A stretch of DNA of 64,000 nucleotides from JBNPEO01 sp050490315 (GCF_050490315.1 NZ_JBNPEO010000006.1:1-64000), one strand, 5' to 3'; numbered from the stretch's first letter, positions 9,914-19,283 are shown. The notes: generated by a model not told the origin, from the letters alone. Numbers and translations are program-made.

Positions 9914-10498
9914 CTACAGTCCCCAACGAACAACTGCCGGAGTCTTTTTGTCCCAACCAAGGGTGCAGACTTTGGCGGTGCCCAGGACAAAGTGCCGTCC
10001 TTCTACCGGGGCCAGTTGCAACCAGCGGGCCGTAAGAATTCGGGAGAAGTGTCCGTGTGCCACGACCAGGACATTTTCCAGGCCTGAATTGAGAACTCGC
10101 TGCACAATTGCGTCCGCACGAGCTGCAACTTCTTCAAGCGTTTCGCCGTTGGGAACACCGCTGGTCCAGATCAAGTAGTCCGCATTGTCCTTACGGATCA
10201 GATCAGAACTTACGCCTTCATAGTCGCCGTAGTTCCATTCGACGGCGAGTGGTTCCACCTCGGCGTCAGGGAAGCCTGCCAACTCAGCGGTGCGGCGTGC
10301 GCGGCGCAGCGGAGAGGTCAGGACTAGGTCAAAGTCCACTTCATCCAAGACCTTGCGTGCGCTTACGGCCTGTCGCTCGCCCTCGGCGGTGAGCGGAAGG
10401 TCCGTGAGGCCGGTGTACTGGCCACTTTTGGACCATTCGGTCTCGCCATGGCGAAGGATCCAGAGCTGGGGGCGTGCCGTGTTGGCGGGGGCGTTCAC
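9914..10498 (-). CDS. histidine phosphatase family protein (phosphoglycerate-mutase-like)
   Basis: The 194-residue soluble protein carries the catalytic RHG motif near the N-terminus (LWILRHGETEWSKSGQYTG) and the second histidine in VLVVAHGHFSRIL, with SPLRRARRTAELAG between them. This is the two-histidine phosphatase fold, acting through a phosphohistidine intermediate. Small members of this group hydrolyse sugar phosphates or similar compounds; the substrate cannot be assigned here. The stop of the CCA-adding enzyme gene (10499) abuts its start, so it is the second gene of a tight operon with that enzyme. Confidence 0.88.
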   Translation of the reverse strand: MNAPANTARPQLWILRHGETEWSKSGQYTGLTDLPLTAEGERQAVSARKVLDEVDFDLVLTSPLRRARRTAELAGFPDAEVEPLAVEWNYGDYEGVSSDLIRKDNADYLIWTSGVPNGETLEEVAARADAIVQRVLNSGLENVLVVAHGHFSRILTARWLQLAPVEGRHFVLGTAKVCTLGWDKKTPAVVRWGL

Positions 10499-12013
10499 TT
10501 AGTACTCCTGAGTGGTTGGGTTGGTTGGAGAAACAGGGTCGACGCCGGCACTTGCCTCGGGCTGTTGGGCCCACCATTCGTGCAGCTTGGCTTCGACAAT
10601 GGCGGGCTCAAGTGGACCATGTTCCATACGTTGATCGAGTAGAAATTTGTAGGCCCGTCCCACGATGGGGCCGGGGGCGAGTCCCAAGAGCTCCATGATT
10701 TTTGCGCCGTCTAGATCCGGCCGGACGGCTTCGAGGGATTCACGTTCCTTGAGCGAGACAATCCGTGCTTCTAGGTCATCGTAGGCGAAGGCGAGACGCT
10801 CGGCTTTGCGCTGGTTACGGGTTGTGACGTCTGAGCGGGTGAGTCGGTGCAGACGCTCTAGGAGAGGGCCCGCATCAGTGATGTAGCGGCGTACTGCAGA
10901 ATCGGTCCAGCCTGCCTCTCCGTAGCCGTAGAAGCGCATGTGCAGTTCAACCAGGCGGGCCACGGCTTTGGTGGTCTCGTTATCGAAGCGTAGGGCTTTC
11001 ATCCGCTTGGCAGTGAGTTTGGCCCCCACCATGTCGTGGTGGCGGAAGCTGACCGCCCCGCCGGCCTCGAATCGGCGCGTGGCTGGCTTGCCGGCGTCGT
11101 GCATTAGAGCGGCGAAGCGCAAAATAAAGTCCGGCCCCGGCACTGCGCCATCGGCGTCGGTTTCTAAGTCGGCAGCCTGCTCCAGAACCTGCAGCGAATG
11201 TTGGTAGACGTCCTTGTGGCGGTGGTGTTCATCGAGTTCCAACCGCAGCGCAGCCACTTCGGGAAGCACGTACTCGGCCAGGCCAGTGTCCACCAGGAGG
11301 TCAATCCCCACTCGGGGACGTTTGCCGTTGATGAGTTTGACGAGTTCGTCGCGGACGCGTTCAGCGGAGATGATTTGGATCCGTTGCGCCATATCTGTCA
11401 TGGCTTTTTTGACGTTCAGGTGAACGTCCACACCTAGTTGTGAGGCAAAGCGTGCGGCGCGCATCATTCGTAGCGGGTCATCTGAGAAGGACGCTTCTGG
11501 TGAGGCCGGGGTGGCCAGTTGGGCGGCGGCGAGGTCCCGCACACCACCAAAGGGGTCAACCAGTTCTAACGAGGGCAGGCGCAGGGCCATTGAGTTGATG
11601 GTGAAGTCGCGGCGTTGGAGGTCTTCGATCAACGAATCGCCAAAGGCCACCATGGGTTTGCGTGATTCGGGATCGTACGCTTCGGCGCGGTAGGTGGTGA
11701 TTTCAATCTGGAGACCAGATTTGCGCATGCCAATGGTGCCGAATTCGCGGCCAATTTCCCAGTAGGTATCAGCCCAAGTTTTGATCAGTGGCAAGATCTG
11801 TTCGGGCGTGGCATTTGTGGTGAAGTCCATGTCCAAGGAGCTACGGCCCATAAACAGATCGCGGACCGGTCCACCAACTAGGGATAGCTCGAAGCCGGCG
11901 GCAACGAATCGTTTGCCCAACTCCAAAACCACCGGGTCGAGGGTGAAATCGACAGTGTGGGAGGCGGCATCGGATACCGTCTGGGAGTCAATCGTGTTCT
12001 CTTCGTGCGCCAT
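10499..12013 (-). CDS. cca: CCA tRNA nucleotidyltransferase
   Basis: The 504-residue enzyme adds or repairs the CCA end of tRNAs. It shows the class II nucleotidyltransferase head (LVGGPVRDLFMGRSSLDMDF, with the DxD metal-binding pair), a polyA-polymerase-type RNA-binding segment (SDDPLRMMRAARFASQLG), and a C-terminal HD domain (RFAALMHDAGKPATRR, then RHHDMVGAKLTAKRM) typical of actinobacterial Cca/PcnA proteins. Position beside a Nudix gene and murJ matches the oriC-left flank of many Actinobacteria. It is divergent from the Nudix gene, with about 115 bases between for both promoters. Confidence 0.95.
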   Translation of the reverse strand: MAHEENTIDSQTVSDAASHTVDFTLDPVVLELGKRFVAAGFELSLVGGPVRDLFMGRSSLDMDFTTNATPEQILPLIKTWADTYWEIGREFGTIGMRKSGLQIEITTYRAEAYDPESRKPMVAFGDSLIEDLQRRDFTINSMALRLPSLELVDPFGGVRDLAAAQLATPASPEASFSDDPLRMMRAARFASQLGVDVHLNVKKAMTDMAQRIQIISAERVRDELVKLINGKRPRVGIDLLVDTGLAEYVLPEVAALRLELDEHHRHKDVYQHSLQVLEQAADLETDADGAVPGPDFILRFAALMHDAGKPATRRFEAGGAVSFRHHDMVGAKLTAKRMKALRFDNETTKAVARLVELHMRFYGYGEAGWTDSAVRRYITDAGPLLERLHRLTRSDVTTRNQRKAERLAFAYDDLEARIVSLKERESLEAVRPDLDGAKIMELLGLAPGPIVGRAYKFLLDQRMEHGPLEPAIVEAKLHEWWAQQPEASAGVDPVSPTNPTTQEY

Positions 12014-12128
12014 AGTTTCTTAAGCTTGTCAGATTTCCCGCACCAATGCGCCACAGGCACCCCTCCTGTCCACCCTGAGGTCATGTTCCGGTCATCATCA
12101 TCGGCCAAAGGTCGTTAGAGTGTTCATC

Positions 12129-12683
12129 ATGGCCCATCCAGTTCCGAGCGCTCCCAATAGGGGGAGTGGCGCACCGTTGCCTTCGGCAATCGGTGCCCAT
12201 GTGGCGCTCGCTGGACATTCTTTGGCCCATCAATTGCCTACTGTTGAAGAGGTTTCCGCTGGTGGCGTGGTGATCAATATCGCTTCTCCGGCCCTCGAGG
12301 TTGCGATCATTGCTCGGCACAATCGTGGCGGCAGACTTGAGTGGTGTTTGCCTAAAGGCCACCCGGAGGGTGTGGAGTCCAACGAGGAAGCCGCGGTCAG
12401 GGAAATCGCCGAGGAAACCGGTATTGAGGGCAAAATTTTGGCGCCCTTGGGAAGCATCGATTATTGGTTTACGGTCAGTGGCCATCGTGTGCACAAGACC
12501 GTGCACCATTATTTGTTGCGGGCCACGGGCGGCGAATTGACCATTGAAAATGATCCTGATCACGAAGCCGTTGATGTGGCGTGGGTTCCCTTAGCCGATC
12601 TTGCCAAGAAGTTATCCTTTCCCAACGAGCGCCGAATCGCAGACCTTGCCCGTGAGGTTCTTCCGGAGCATCTTAAGAACTGA
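12129..12683 (+). CDS. Nudix hydrolase (MutT4-like position)
   Basis: The Nudix box is complete: glycine followed by HPEGVESNEEAAVREIAEET and GI, within a 184-residue protein. The preceding segment VEEVSAGGVVIN is typical of the fold. Nudix enzymes hydrolyse nucleoside diphosphates linked to another group; family members at this locus (MutT4 in mycobacteria) clean or convert nucleotides. ATG at 12129 is chosen; a GTG three codons upstream is an alternative, and neither has a strong ribosome site. The gene sits divergent from cca and 48 bases before murJ. The large secreted DUF6049-type protein usually found between these two genes in relatives is absent. Confidence 0.9.
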   Translation: MAHPVPSAPNRGSGAPLPSAIGAHVALAGHSLAHQLPTVEEVSAGGVVINIASPALEVAIIARHNRGGRLEWCLPKGHPEGVESNEEAAVREIAEETGIEGKILAPLGSIDYWFTVSGHRVHKTVHHYLLRATGGELTIENDPDHEAVDVAWVPLADLAKKLSFPNERRIADLAREVLPEHLKN

Positions 12684-12731
12684 GCAGGCGCCTTAACGCT
12701 CCTGCCAGTCGGCAGTGAGAGCATAGGACTG

Positions 12732-14678
12732 ATGTCAGCTTCTAAACCCAGCCCCGCCATATCCAAACCGGCCGTAGTTGCCGGCGAGAGTCGTTCCAGC
12801 GCCATCATGGCAGCAGGGACGCTCATTTCGCGTGTTCTAGGCTTTGTGAAGTCATGGATGTTGATCGCCGCCCTGGGCTTGGGCTCCACCGTGACGGATA
12901 CCTTCGTCAACGCGAATAACCTGCCTAACCTGATCTTCTTGTTGGTCGCTGGCGGGGTTTTCAACGCGGTTTTGGTCCCGCAAATCATTAAGGCGAGCAA
13001 AGCGTCCGACGGCGGTGCTGACTACATCAGCCGACTGTTGACTCTCGCTGTGATTGTGGTTCTTGGGCTCACCGTTTTGTTGACGGTTGCGGCGCCGTTG
13101 TTGATGCAACTCACCACAGAGAATTACACCGGTCCACAGATGACGTTGGCCGTAACCTTCGCCTATTTCTGTTTGCCGCAGATCTTCTTTTACGGCTTGT
13201 ACGCCATGTTGACTCAAGTCCTCAACGCTCACGGCGCTTTTGGCCCTGCAATGTGGGCGCCGATTGTTAACAACATCGTGGCCATTGCTGGCTTAGGAAT
13301 GTTTATTTGGCTGATGGGGGACAACGCCAGCAACCCTCACACAGTTGGCAATTGGGGCACCACGGAGACTTTGCTCGTGGCGGGGATGAGCACCCTGGGT
13401 GTGATCATCCAGACGGCTGTTTTGATGATCCCCGTAGCACGGCTCAAGCTAGGCCTTCGGCCTAAGTTCGGCTGGCGCGGTGTGGGTCTTGGTCAGGCAG
13501 CAAAGCTTGGTTTATGGACCTTGCTGACCGCGGCCGTGGGCCAACTGACCTTTTTGTACATCATGAAAATTGCCTCGATCCCCGGTGGTGCGCGGCAGCA
13601 ATTGATGGAGGCCGGGGACCCGGGGTACAAGAATATTCCGGGCAACGCGGTACTGGAGATCGCAAGTCAGCTGTACTTGTTGCCGCATTCAATCATTGCG
13701 CTCTCACTGGCCACAGTCTTGTTCAACCGGATGACTCGTGCATCACTTGACGGTGACAAGCCTGGCCTTCGCAATGCGCTTTCGCATGGATTGCGAACCA
13801 TGGCCGTGGCCACAGTTTTCAGCGCTTTGGCCCTCTTCGCTTTGGCTGGCCCTTTGGGGATGTTCTTTTCCGGCGGGGTGGGCCCGGATGGTGCCATGCT
13901 GGCTCAGACGCTCTCCATCTTGGCTCTGAGCACGCCGTTTATGAGCGCCAACTTTATGATGGCCCGGGTTTTTTACGCCAATGAGGACGCCAAAACTCCG
14001 TTCTTCATTCAATTGGCTTTGGGTGTTCTGAACGTGGTGGGGGCAGCGATTATTCAGTTCTTGCCCGCGGAGCGCATCATTTTTGCCATTGCCGTGCTGT
14101 ACGCGGTGGGCAACATTCTGAGCGTGATTATTAGCGCGTACTTCTTGCGCCGGCTTTTGGGTCACTTAGACGGGCCGAAGGTGGCCAATTCTTACATTCG
14201 GATGGGTTACGCGGCTCTGGGATCGGCCATTGCTGGCAGCTTGGCTTTGTGGCTTTTGGGCAGCTACCGGGCCGATGGTTTTGTGTGGAGTTCCCGGCCT
14301 GCGGCGCTCGTGACAATTGTCGTCGTCGGGCCTGTGATGTTGGTGGTTTATCTACTGCTGCTCAAGGCCCTGCACGTGCACGAATTACGCGATTTGTTGG
14401 CGCCCTTACTTTCGCGCTTTGGCCGCGGCGCAGGGGTTACTGCTGGGCCTAGTTCCACCGGCACTTCGGCGGCATCCGCACCTGAGGTCAAACGCGCAAC
14501 CGTCTCGGATGAAACCGGCCTGATTCCGCGGATCTCGGGGGAGTTTGATGCTTCGTCCTTCCGCGCCGGTCCGGCCGTTCAGGTAGAGCAGGAGCCTGCT
14601 CCTTGGGTGGGCCGCCATGGTTATCAGGGCAAGCCCGGAAGTAACCCTCATTTTCCGCAGGATTCCGGGGAAGAATAA
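12732..14678 (+). CDS. murJ: lipid II flippase MurJ/MviN
   Basis: This 648-residue polytopic membrane protein begins with the MviN/MurJ signature (GTLISRVLGFVKSWMLIAAL, then DTFVNANNLPNLIFLLVAGG). It has about 14 membrane segments, including FNAVLVPQIIK in the first third. MurJ moves lipid-linked peptidoglycan precursor from the inner to the outer face of the membrane. After the last helix (LVVYLLLLKAL) a cytoplasmic tail of about 100 residues is rich in Thr, Ser, Ala and Pro and ends HFPQDSGEE. The mycobacterial orthologue carries a pseudokinase, one more membrane segment and an extracellular domain here; in this genome those parts are on the next gene. Confidence 0.95.
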   Translation: MSASKPSPAISKPAVVAGESRSSAIMAAGTLISRVLGFVKSWMLIAALGLGSTVTDTFVNANNLPNLIFLLVAGGVFNAVLVPQIIKASKASDGGADYISRLLTLAVIVVLGLTVLLTVAAPLLMQLTTENYTGPQMTLAVTFAYFCLPQIFFYGLYAMLTQVLNAHGAFGPAMWAPIVNNIVAIAGLGMFIWLMGDNASNPHTVGNWGTTETLLVAGMSTLGVIIQTAVLMIPVARLKLGLRPKFGWRGVGLGQAAKLGLWTLLTAAVGQLTFLYIMKIASIPGGARQQLMEAGDPGYKNIPGNAVLEIASQLYLLPHSIIALSLATVLFNRMTRASLDGDKPGLRNALSHGLRTMAVATVFSALALFALAGPLGMFFSGGVGPDGAMLAQTLSILALSTPFMSANFMMARVFYANEDAKTPFFIQLALGVLNVVGAAIIQFLPAERIIFAIAVLYAVGNILSVIISAYFLRRLLGHLDGPKVANSYIRMGYAALGSAIAGSLALWLLGSYRADGFVWSSRPAALVTIVVVGPVMLVVYLLLLKALHVHELRDLLAPLLSRFGRGAGVTAGPSSTGTSAASAPEVKRATVSDETGLIPRISGEFDASSFRAGPAVQVEQEPAPWVGRHGYQGKPGSNPHFPQDSGEE

Positions 14679-14830
14679 GCCTGTTCGCAAAGTAGTGAAT
14701 TTCCCAGTCTGGGATAGTAAATCCGCTAGGATCAGAAGCTAGTACTGACCATTTCTGCACCGCCGGAGCAATTGGGCTTCCGGTTGAGTTGCAATAAAGC
14801 CCCCGCTCATCGGGTGGACCAGGAGGAACC

Positions 14831-16570
14831 GTGACCACGCAGATCGATGTTGGGTCCGTGCTTGGCGGACGTTACAAAGTCACCGCCAATGTCTTGGTCT
14901 CGCACGAGCAGGACTTGGTGCTGGACGGTATTGATCAGGTTCTGAACCGCCCGGTCAGCATTCTTGTGGCCGGTCCCGGTAACGGCGATCAGGTAGCCCA
15001 GAGTGCGCGCGAAGTTGCCACTGGCGAGCGTCCTGGCTCCATGCAGATTCTAGATCTGGGTGTGAGCGATGGAACCACGTATCTGATCACAAATCACAGT
15101 TCAGCCCCGGATCTTTTGGATCTTGTGGTGGCTACCAACCCGCCCTATGTTGAGCCGTTTTTTACTGACACTTTGGGCAGTGAAATTTTTGGCCAACCGC
15201 GTTCAAGCGAACCGGAAACCTATGACGGTTTATATGATGATCTGAAGGATCAGGGCGCGTATATTCAGTACCCCCAAACGCCAGCCGCTGAACCCTCAAC
15301 TGCGGAGCAGTCACCGGCAACCGCACAGCCTTCAGCTGAACCGAGCGGCACCCAGGCTAGTAACTCGCGGAACTCTAGTGCCGGCGTCGTAGGTTCTGCA
15401 GCTGCCGTTGCGGGCGCGGTCGCTTATGGTGCCACCGCGCCGAAAACTCCCCCAACGCCTCCAACCGTCCACAAGGACAGCGAAACGCCGGCCCAGGCAT
15501 CCACCACCGAGACCCGGGCGAATACCCCCACAGTGAGCGCCACCAAGAGTGCACCTGAGAGCACACTTCCCGCTGCTTCCTCACCGACTAAGGGTGCATC
15601 GTCTGAAAGCGCGACGACGAATATCGCCGCGGTGCCTACGGCGGCTGCCGGGGCTGCTTCTGCTGCGGCCGCCCAGCCTAAAACGCAGGCCCAGCCGGCC
15701 AGCGATCCCAAAGTTTCGTTGTGGTCAGATGAGGACTACGACTTTGTTAATGAGGCGCACCACACGGAGTTTCAGCAGGGTGAGCCTGAGCAGGCGGAAG
15801 AGGCTGAAGATCAGCCTCAGCGTGAACATTCCGCTGGGCGTCTTGCTGGCCTTTTCCCCGCTGCCGCCCGTCAGAACTCTTTGGCAGAGGATGACTACTC
15901 GGAGGAATACGACGACGAGCCAGAGAAAGAGAACCGCTCCACGCGGTGGCTGGTTGGCGGAGTTTTGGCTGCCGTATTGATTGCAGCGCTGATTTTCGCT
16001 GTCACTAATTTGGGCAACATCTTTGGTGGTACGCCTTCAGCTACGGATACAACCACGTCTCAAACCACCTCGACTGCGCCTTCTACGGCTACTCAGAGCA
16101 CTACGCCAACAACTCCCGCGACTGTGCCTCCGGCCATTGAAACCGTAACCCGTGAAGGCGATTTTCAGTTCGCCGCCACCTACGACGGTGATTTGGTTGC
16201 CACGTACGACGGAAATGCCGCCAGCTACTGGTCTGACATGGAGTTCGCCAACGACGCCTGGGGCGGATACGCGAGTGACGTTCCCTTGGTGGTTAAACTC
16301 AAAGCGAACTCTGACATCAAGTCTGTGACCCTGGAGCAATTGGGTGGCTCTGGTGGTGCCGTTTCGATCTACACGAATGACAAACCAACCATGGATGGGG
16401 CTAAGCAGCAAGCCACCAACAGCTTCACAGGCCCGTCCTTGAACATGACGCTGAGCCAGCCTACTAAGGCTCAGTACGTGATTGTTGACATCACGGCATT
16501 GCCCAAGCTGGCAGCACCGAAGACTCGCTTTGGTTATGGTCTTCGTTTGGCCGAAATCAAAGTCCAGTAG
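14831..16570 (+). CDS. pseudokinase-like membrane protein with extracellular sugar-binding-like domain (detached MurJ partner)
   Basis: AGGAGG stands four bases before the GTG start. Residues 1-100 resemble the N-lobe of a Ser/Thr kinase (GSVLGGRYKVTANVL) but no catalytic HRD or DFG motifs follow, so this is at most a pseudokinase remnant. Residues about 130-330 are a low-complexity Ala/Thr/Ser/Pro linker, then an acidic stretch, a single membrane helix (WLVGGVLAAVLIAALIFAV), a Thr/Ser-rich extracellular stalk, and a C-terminal beta domain resembling discoidin-type or MviN carbohydrate-binding domains (ATYDGNAASYWSDMEFAND). In Mycobacterium MurJ carries such pseudokinase and extracellular parts in one chain, where the pseudokinase docks FhaA. 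Here they form a separate protein directly after murJ, which suggests a partner that senses wall precursors. Confidence 0.72.
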   Translation: MTTQIDVGSVLGGRYKVTANVLVSHEQDLVLDGIDQVLNRPVSILVAGPGNGDQVAQSAREVATGERPGSMQILDLGVSDGTTYLITNHSSAPDLLDLVVATNPPYVEPFFTDTLGSEIFGQPRSSEPETYDGLYDDLKDQGAYIQYPQTPAAEPSTAEQSPATAQPSAEPSGTQASNSRNSSAGVVGSAAAVAGAVAYGATAPKTPPTPPTVHKDSETPAQASTTETRANTPTVSATKSAPESTLPAASSPTKGASSESATTNIAAVPTAAAGAASAAAAQPKTQAQPASDPKVSLWSDEDYDFVNEAHHTEFQQGEPEQAEEAEDQPQREHSAGRLAGLFPAAARQNSLAEDDYSEEYDDEPEKENRSTRWLVGGVLAAVLIAALIFAVTNLGNIFGGTPSATDTTTSQTTSTAPSTATQSTTPTTPATVPPAIETVTREGDFQFAATYDGDLVATYDGNAASYWSDMEFANDAWGGYASDVPLVVKLKANSDIKSVTLEQLGGSGGAVSIYTNDKPTMDGAKQQATNSFTGPSLNMTLSQPTKAQYVIVDITALPKLAAPKTRFGYGLRLAEIKVQ

Positions 16571-16622
16571 TTCCGTTCCTTTCGGTACGCTGATACGGGC
16601 GAGGTTGTGTTCCGTCACTTTG

Positions 16623-16649
16623 TGGAATAGACCCGCGCTCTAGATAGTT
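16623..16649 (+). promoter_or_regulatory. SigR/SigH-type (thiol-oxidative stress) promoter for trxBA
   Basis: TGGAAT at 16623-16628 and GTT at 16647-16649 are separated by exactly 18 bases, matching the GGGAAT-N18/19-GTT consensus of the actinobacterial disulphide-stress sigma factors SigR and SigH. It lies about 60 bases before the trxB start. trxB-trxA is a classic target of these factors. Confidence 0.65.
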
Positions 16650-16709
16650 GTGCCATGATGCCAGCGCATTTATGCGGGCGAGTCAACAAAGGAAGAGGTT
16701 CACCGTTCT

Positions 16710-17666
16710 GTGAGCACTGAAGCAAGCACCACAGCCGACGTCCGCGACGTTATTATCGTCGGTTCGGGTCCGTCGGGTTACACGGCCGCGATTTATACGG
16801 CACGGGCTAACCTGAAGCCGTTGTTGATCGCTGGTTCTGTCACAGCCGGCGGTGAGTTGATGAACACCACCGACGTTGAGAATTACCCTGGCTTCCCTGA
16901 AGGCGTTATGGGCCCTGATTTGATGGAGAACTTCGAGAAGCAGGCAGCACGCTTCGGTACCGAAATCGAGTTCGAGGACGTTGTTTCTCTAGAGCTCGAC
17001 GGCGACATCAAGTCGGTGACCACCGGAAGCGGCGATACCTACCGCGCCAAGGCGATTATTTTGTCCACAGGTTCTGCTTACCGCGAGCTAGGTTTGGAGA
17101 ACGAAAAGCGTCTCTCCGGCCACGGCGTTAGTTGGTGCGCAACCTGTGACGGTTTCTTCTTCAAGGACCAGGACATCGCCGTGATCGGTGGTGGTGACTC
17201 CGCCATGGAAGAGGCTTTGTTCCTGACAAAGTTCGCAAAGTCCGTCACGGTGGTTCACCGCCGCGAAGAACTCAAAGCCTCCAAGATCATGGCCGACCGC
17301 GCTTTGGCACACGAAAAGATCAAGTTTGTGTGGAACAGTGCAGTTGCTGATGTTTTGGGCGAGGACAAAGTTACTGGGCTGAAACTTCGGAGCACTGTTG
17401 ATGGCACCGAGTCTCAGTTGGACGTAACTGGTGTGTTCGTGGCGATCGGTAACGATCCTCGCGTAGACCTCGTCAAGGACGTACTTGAACTCACCGAGCA
17501 GGGGACCATCGCTGTAGATGGACGTTCTTCCAAGACCAGCTTGCCGGGCGTTTTTGCTGCCGGCGACGTTATTGACCCGAGCTACCGTCAAGCCATTACG
17601 GCTGCAGGATCGGGCTGTGTGGCCGCCTTGGATGTTGAGCACTACCTCGCCAACCACGGCGCCTAA
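16710..17666 (+). CDS. trxB: thioredoxin-disulfide reductase
   Basis: The 318-residue flavoprotein uses NADPH to reduce thioredoxin. It shows the FAD-binding motif (VIIVGSGPSGYTAAIYTARA), the redox-active CxxC in WCATCDGFFF, the NADPH-binding motif IAVIGGGDSAMEEALFL with HRREELKASKIM, and the C-terminal FAD motif GVFAAGDVIDPSYRQA. Length and domain order are normal for the family. A GTG start at 16710 follows GGAAGAGG. It is 32 bases upstream of trxA in the same operon, behind a SigR/SigH-like promoter, so both should be induced by disulphide stress. Confidence 0.97.
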   Translation: MSTEASTTADVRDVIIVGSGPSGYTAAIYTARANLKPLLIAGSVTAGGELMNTTDVENYPGFPEGVMGPDLMENFEKQAARFGTEIEFEDVVSLELDGDIKSVTTGSGDTYRAKAIILSTGSAYRELGLENEKRLSGHGVSWCATCDGFFFKDQDIAVIGGGDSAMEEALFLTKFAKSVTVVHRREELKASKIMADRALAHEKIKFVWNSAVADVLGEDKVTGLKLRSTVDGTESQLDVTGVFVAIGNDPRVDLVKDVLELTEQGTIAVDGRSSKTSLPGVFAAGDVIDPSYRQAITAAGSGCVAALDVEHYLANHGA

Positions 17667-17698
17667 GACCTGTTTCGAATACCGCTAAGGAGAACACT

Positions 17699-18025
17699 AT
17701 GAGCAACGCAAAAGATGTGACCGACGCTAGTTTCAGCACCGATGTTTTGGCATCTGAGAAACCTGTAATTGTTGATTTCTGGGCAGAATGGTGCGGTCCC
17801 TGCCGCAAGCTTAGCCCCATTTTGGACGAGATTTCAGTGGAGTACGGGGACAAGGTTGAAGTTGTAAAGGTCAACGTTGATGACAACCCTGCCATCGCAG
17901 CCCAGTTTGGTATCACGTCAATCCCGGCCGTATACCTCTTCCAGGGTGGCGAAGTGAAGCACACCGTTATTGGTGCACGCCCCAAGCAGTTCTTCGAGAA
18001 GGAATTCTCTGACGTTCTGTCCTAA
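17699..18025 (+). CDS. trxA: thioredoxin
   Basis: The 108-residue cytoplasmic protein has the canonical active site WCGPC in DFWAEWCGPCRKLSP, the cis-proline region ITSIPAVYLF and the family length. AGGAG precedes the ATG by six bases. It is reduced by the TrxB encoded just upstream and in turn reduces protein disulphides, including those of ribonucleotide reductase and peroxiredoxins. A strong rho-independent terminator follows the stop, so the operon ends here. Confidence 0.97.
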   Translation: MSNAKDVTDASFSTDVLASEKPVIVDFWAEWCGPCRKLSPILDEISVEYGDKVEVVKVNVDDNPAIAAQFGITSIPAVYLFQGGEVKHTVIGARPKQFFEKEFSDVLS

Positions 18026-18061
18026 GACCGATCGGCCTTCACGGGTCTAGGTACGGTTTCG

Positions 18062-18100
18062 AAAGTCCGGATCCACTGCGTGTGGGTCCGGACTTTTCTT
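18062..18100 (+). terminator. rho-independent terminator of trxBA
   Basis: A 13-base arm at 18062-18074 pairs with 18084-18097 around a short loop and is followed by a T-rich run. It lies about 40 bases after the trxA stop; the first parS site begins at 18114. Confidence 0.9.
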
Positions 18101-18113
18101 TTGCCTGAGTCTT

Positions 18114-18129
18114 GGTTTCACGTGAAACA
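18114..18129. promoter_or_regulatory. parS: parS site 1
   Basis: GGTTTCACGTGAAACA, one mismatch at the first base to the 16-bp ParB-binding consensus TGTTTCACGTGAAACA. It sits just after the trxA terminator. Confidence 0.9.
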
Positions 18130-18417
18130 CTCGTCAGCGCCTGTGAACTGCCAGAGTCCGTGAAGTCGAAGTGATAAATCTTGAATGCAACTGTTACTGA
18201 TCTCATCATTCCATTTGTTTAGCTCACCGTCCTCCAAATCGGTGCGACGCTTTTCCTTGGCTGGGGTAAGGGCGAAATGAACCCGGACTTCCCCATAGAG
18301 GGGCTCGTTCAACTCTGCCGATAGACCTCTTCGGCCTTCCTTCTGCACCCTACGACCACGCACACGGCCACGGGCGCGGGTTCCACTGTCACCAGGCAGC
18401 CACCACGGACCGACCAA
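18118..18417 (-). CDS. possible 99-residue hypothetical protein
   Basis: A TTG at 18417 is preceded by a strong purine-rich ribosome site (GAGGAGGAGAGGGGG). The frame encodes a basic N-terminus (RARGRVRGRRVQKEGRRGL) and an unremarkable remainder ending GADECFT; its stop codon is supplied by the parS site at 18114-18129. No domain is recognised, and the second half has mixed codon use. It is the only frame in the following 4 kb with a good ribosome site, but chance occurrence is quite possible. Confidence 0.25.
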   Translation of the reverse strand: MVGPWWLPGDSGTRARGRVRGRRVQKEGRRGLSAELNEPLYGEVRVHFALTPAKEKRRTDLEDGELNKWNDEISNSCIQDLSLRLHGLWQFTGADECFT

Positions 18418-18646
18418 AGCCCCCTCTCCTCCTCGTCTCGAAGGTGTACATACTATGGAAGGTGTGAATAATCTCGACTGTGGGAGTGCGCCCGAACGTG
18501 GACGTACTCTCGCTCGTGCTCTAGTCTCGGTTGTGGTATCGGTCAGGTCTCACGCGTGGGCGTACTCATGGTCAGAGATTCTCCTTGATCAGTACCGACT
18601 GGTATAGATCCTTATTCGCGAACTCCACGCCGGTAATGGTGCGGCT

Positions 18647-18662
18647 TGTTTCACGTGAAACA
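18647..18662. promoter_or_regulatory. parS: parS site 2, perfect
   Basis: Exact match to the consensus TGTTTCACGTGAAACA. Confidence 0.95.
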
Positions 18663-19253
18663 TCAGCCGAGAAGTCTGGCAAACGATGGCGGCGACCTAG
18701 AATCGTCCAAAATCCGGCTTTTGAACGAGGCGCAACTATAAGCGAACACTCGCTTTGGCCCTATGTGTTCTGACAAAAAACAGCGATCTTGCCAAATTTC
18801 GTCATGTCAATGTCGCTGAATGCATCAGAATGCACAGTGGGCAAGCACGAATCCAACCCTCCGAAGTCCATTCGGGCGATAACTTCCTAGGTCGGAACCC
18901 ACCGATGCCGGTCCCTACGATGAGCCCGTTTCATCCACAATTTGCCACCACCTGCCTCACCCGACCTATACCGCACAGCAAAAGCATGGCTGATTTCAGT
19001 CGGACATTTTGACCTCAACCGGGCATTCCTGCCCATGGAGCAACCGGCCGTTTTTGTTGGTGGCCCCTATGGCTGCCTGCAGGCTCCGATCAGCGTTACG
19101 GTCCACGGCGTAAGCCCACCGGCATAACAGCCGTAGAAGCGCTTCTAGCGGCCCTGTAGCGGCCAACCGCAGCCGGAGTGCATTGATGGTCCCGCTGGAA
19201 TCCCACGGTCCGCGCCCTGAGCATGTCAGCGTCTCTCCTCCTGAACGGCTCTC

Positions 19254-19283
19254 GGTTCAAGCGCACACGGTTCAAGCGCACAC
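19254..19283 (+). repeat. 15-bp tandem repeat, two copies
   Basis: GGTTCAAGCGCACAC occurs twice head to tail in the gene-poor region. Confidence 0.9.
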
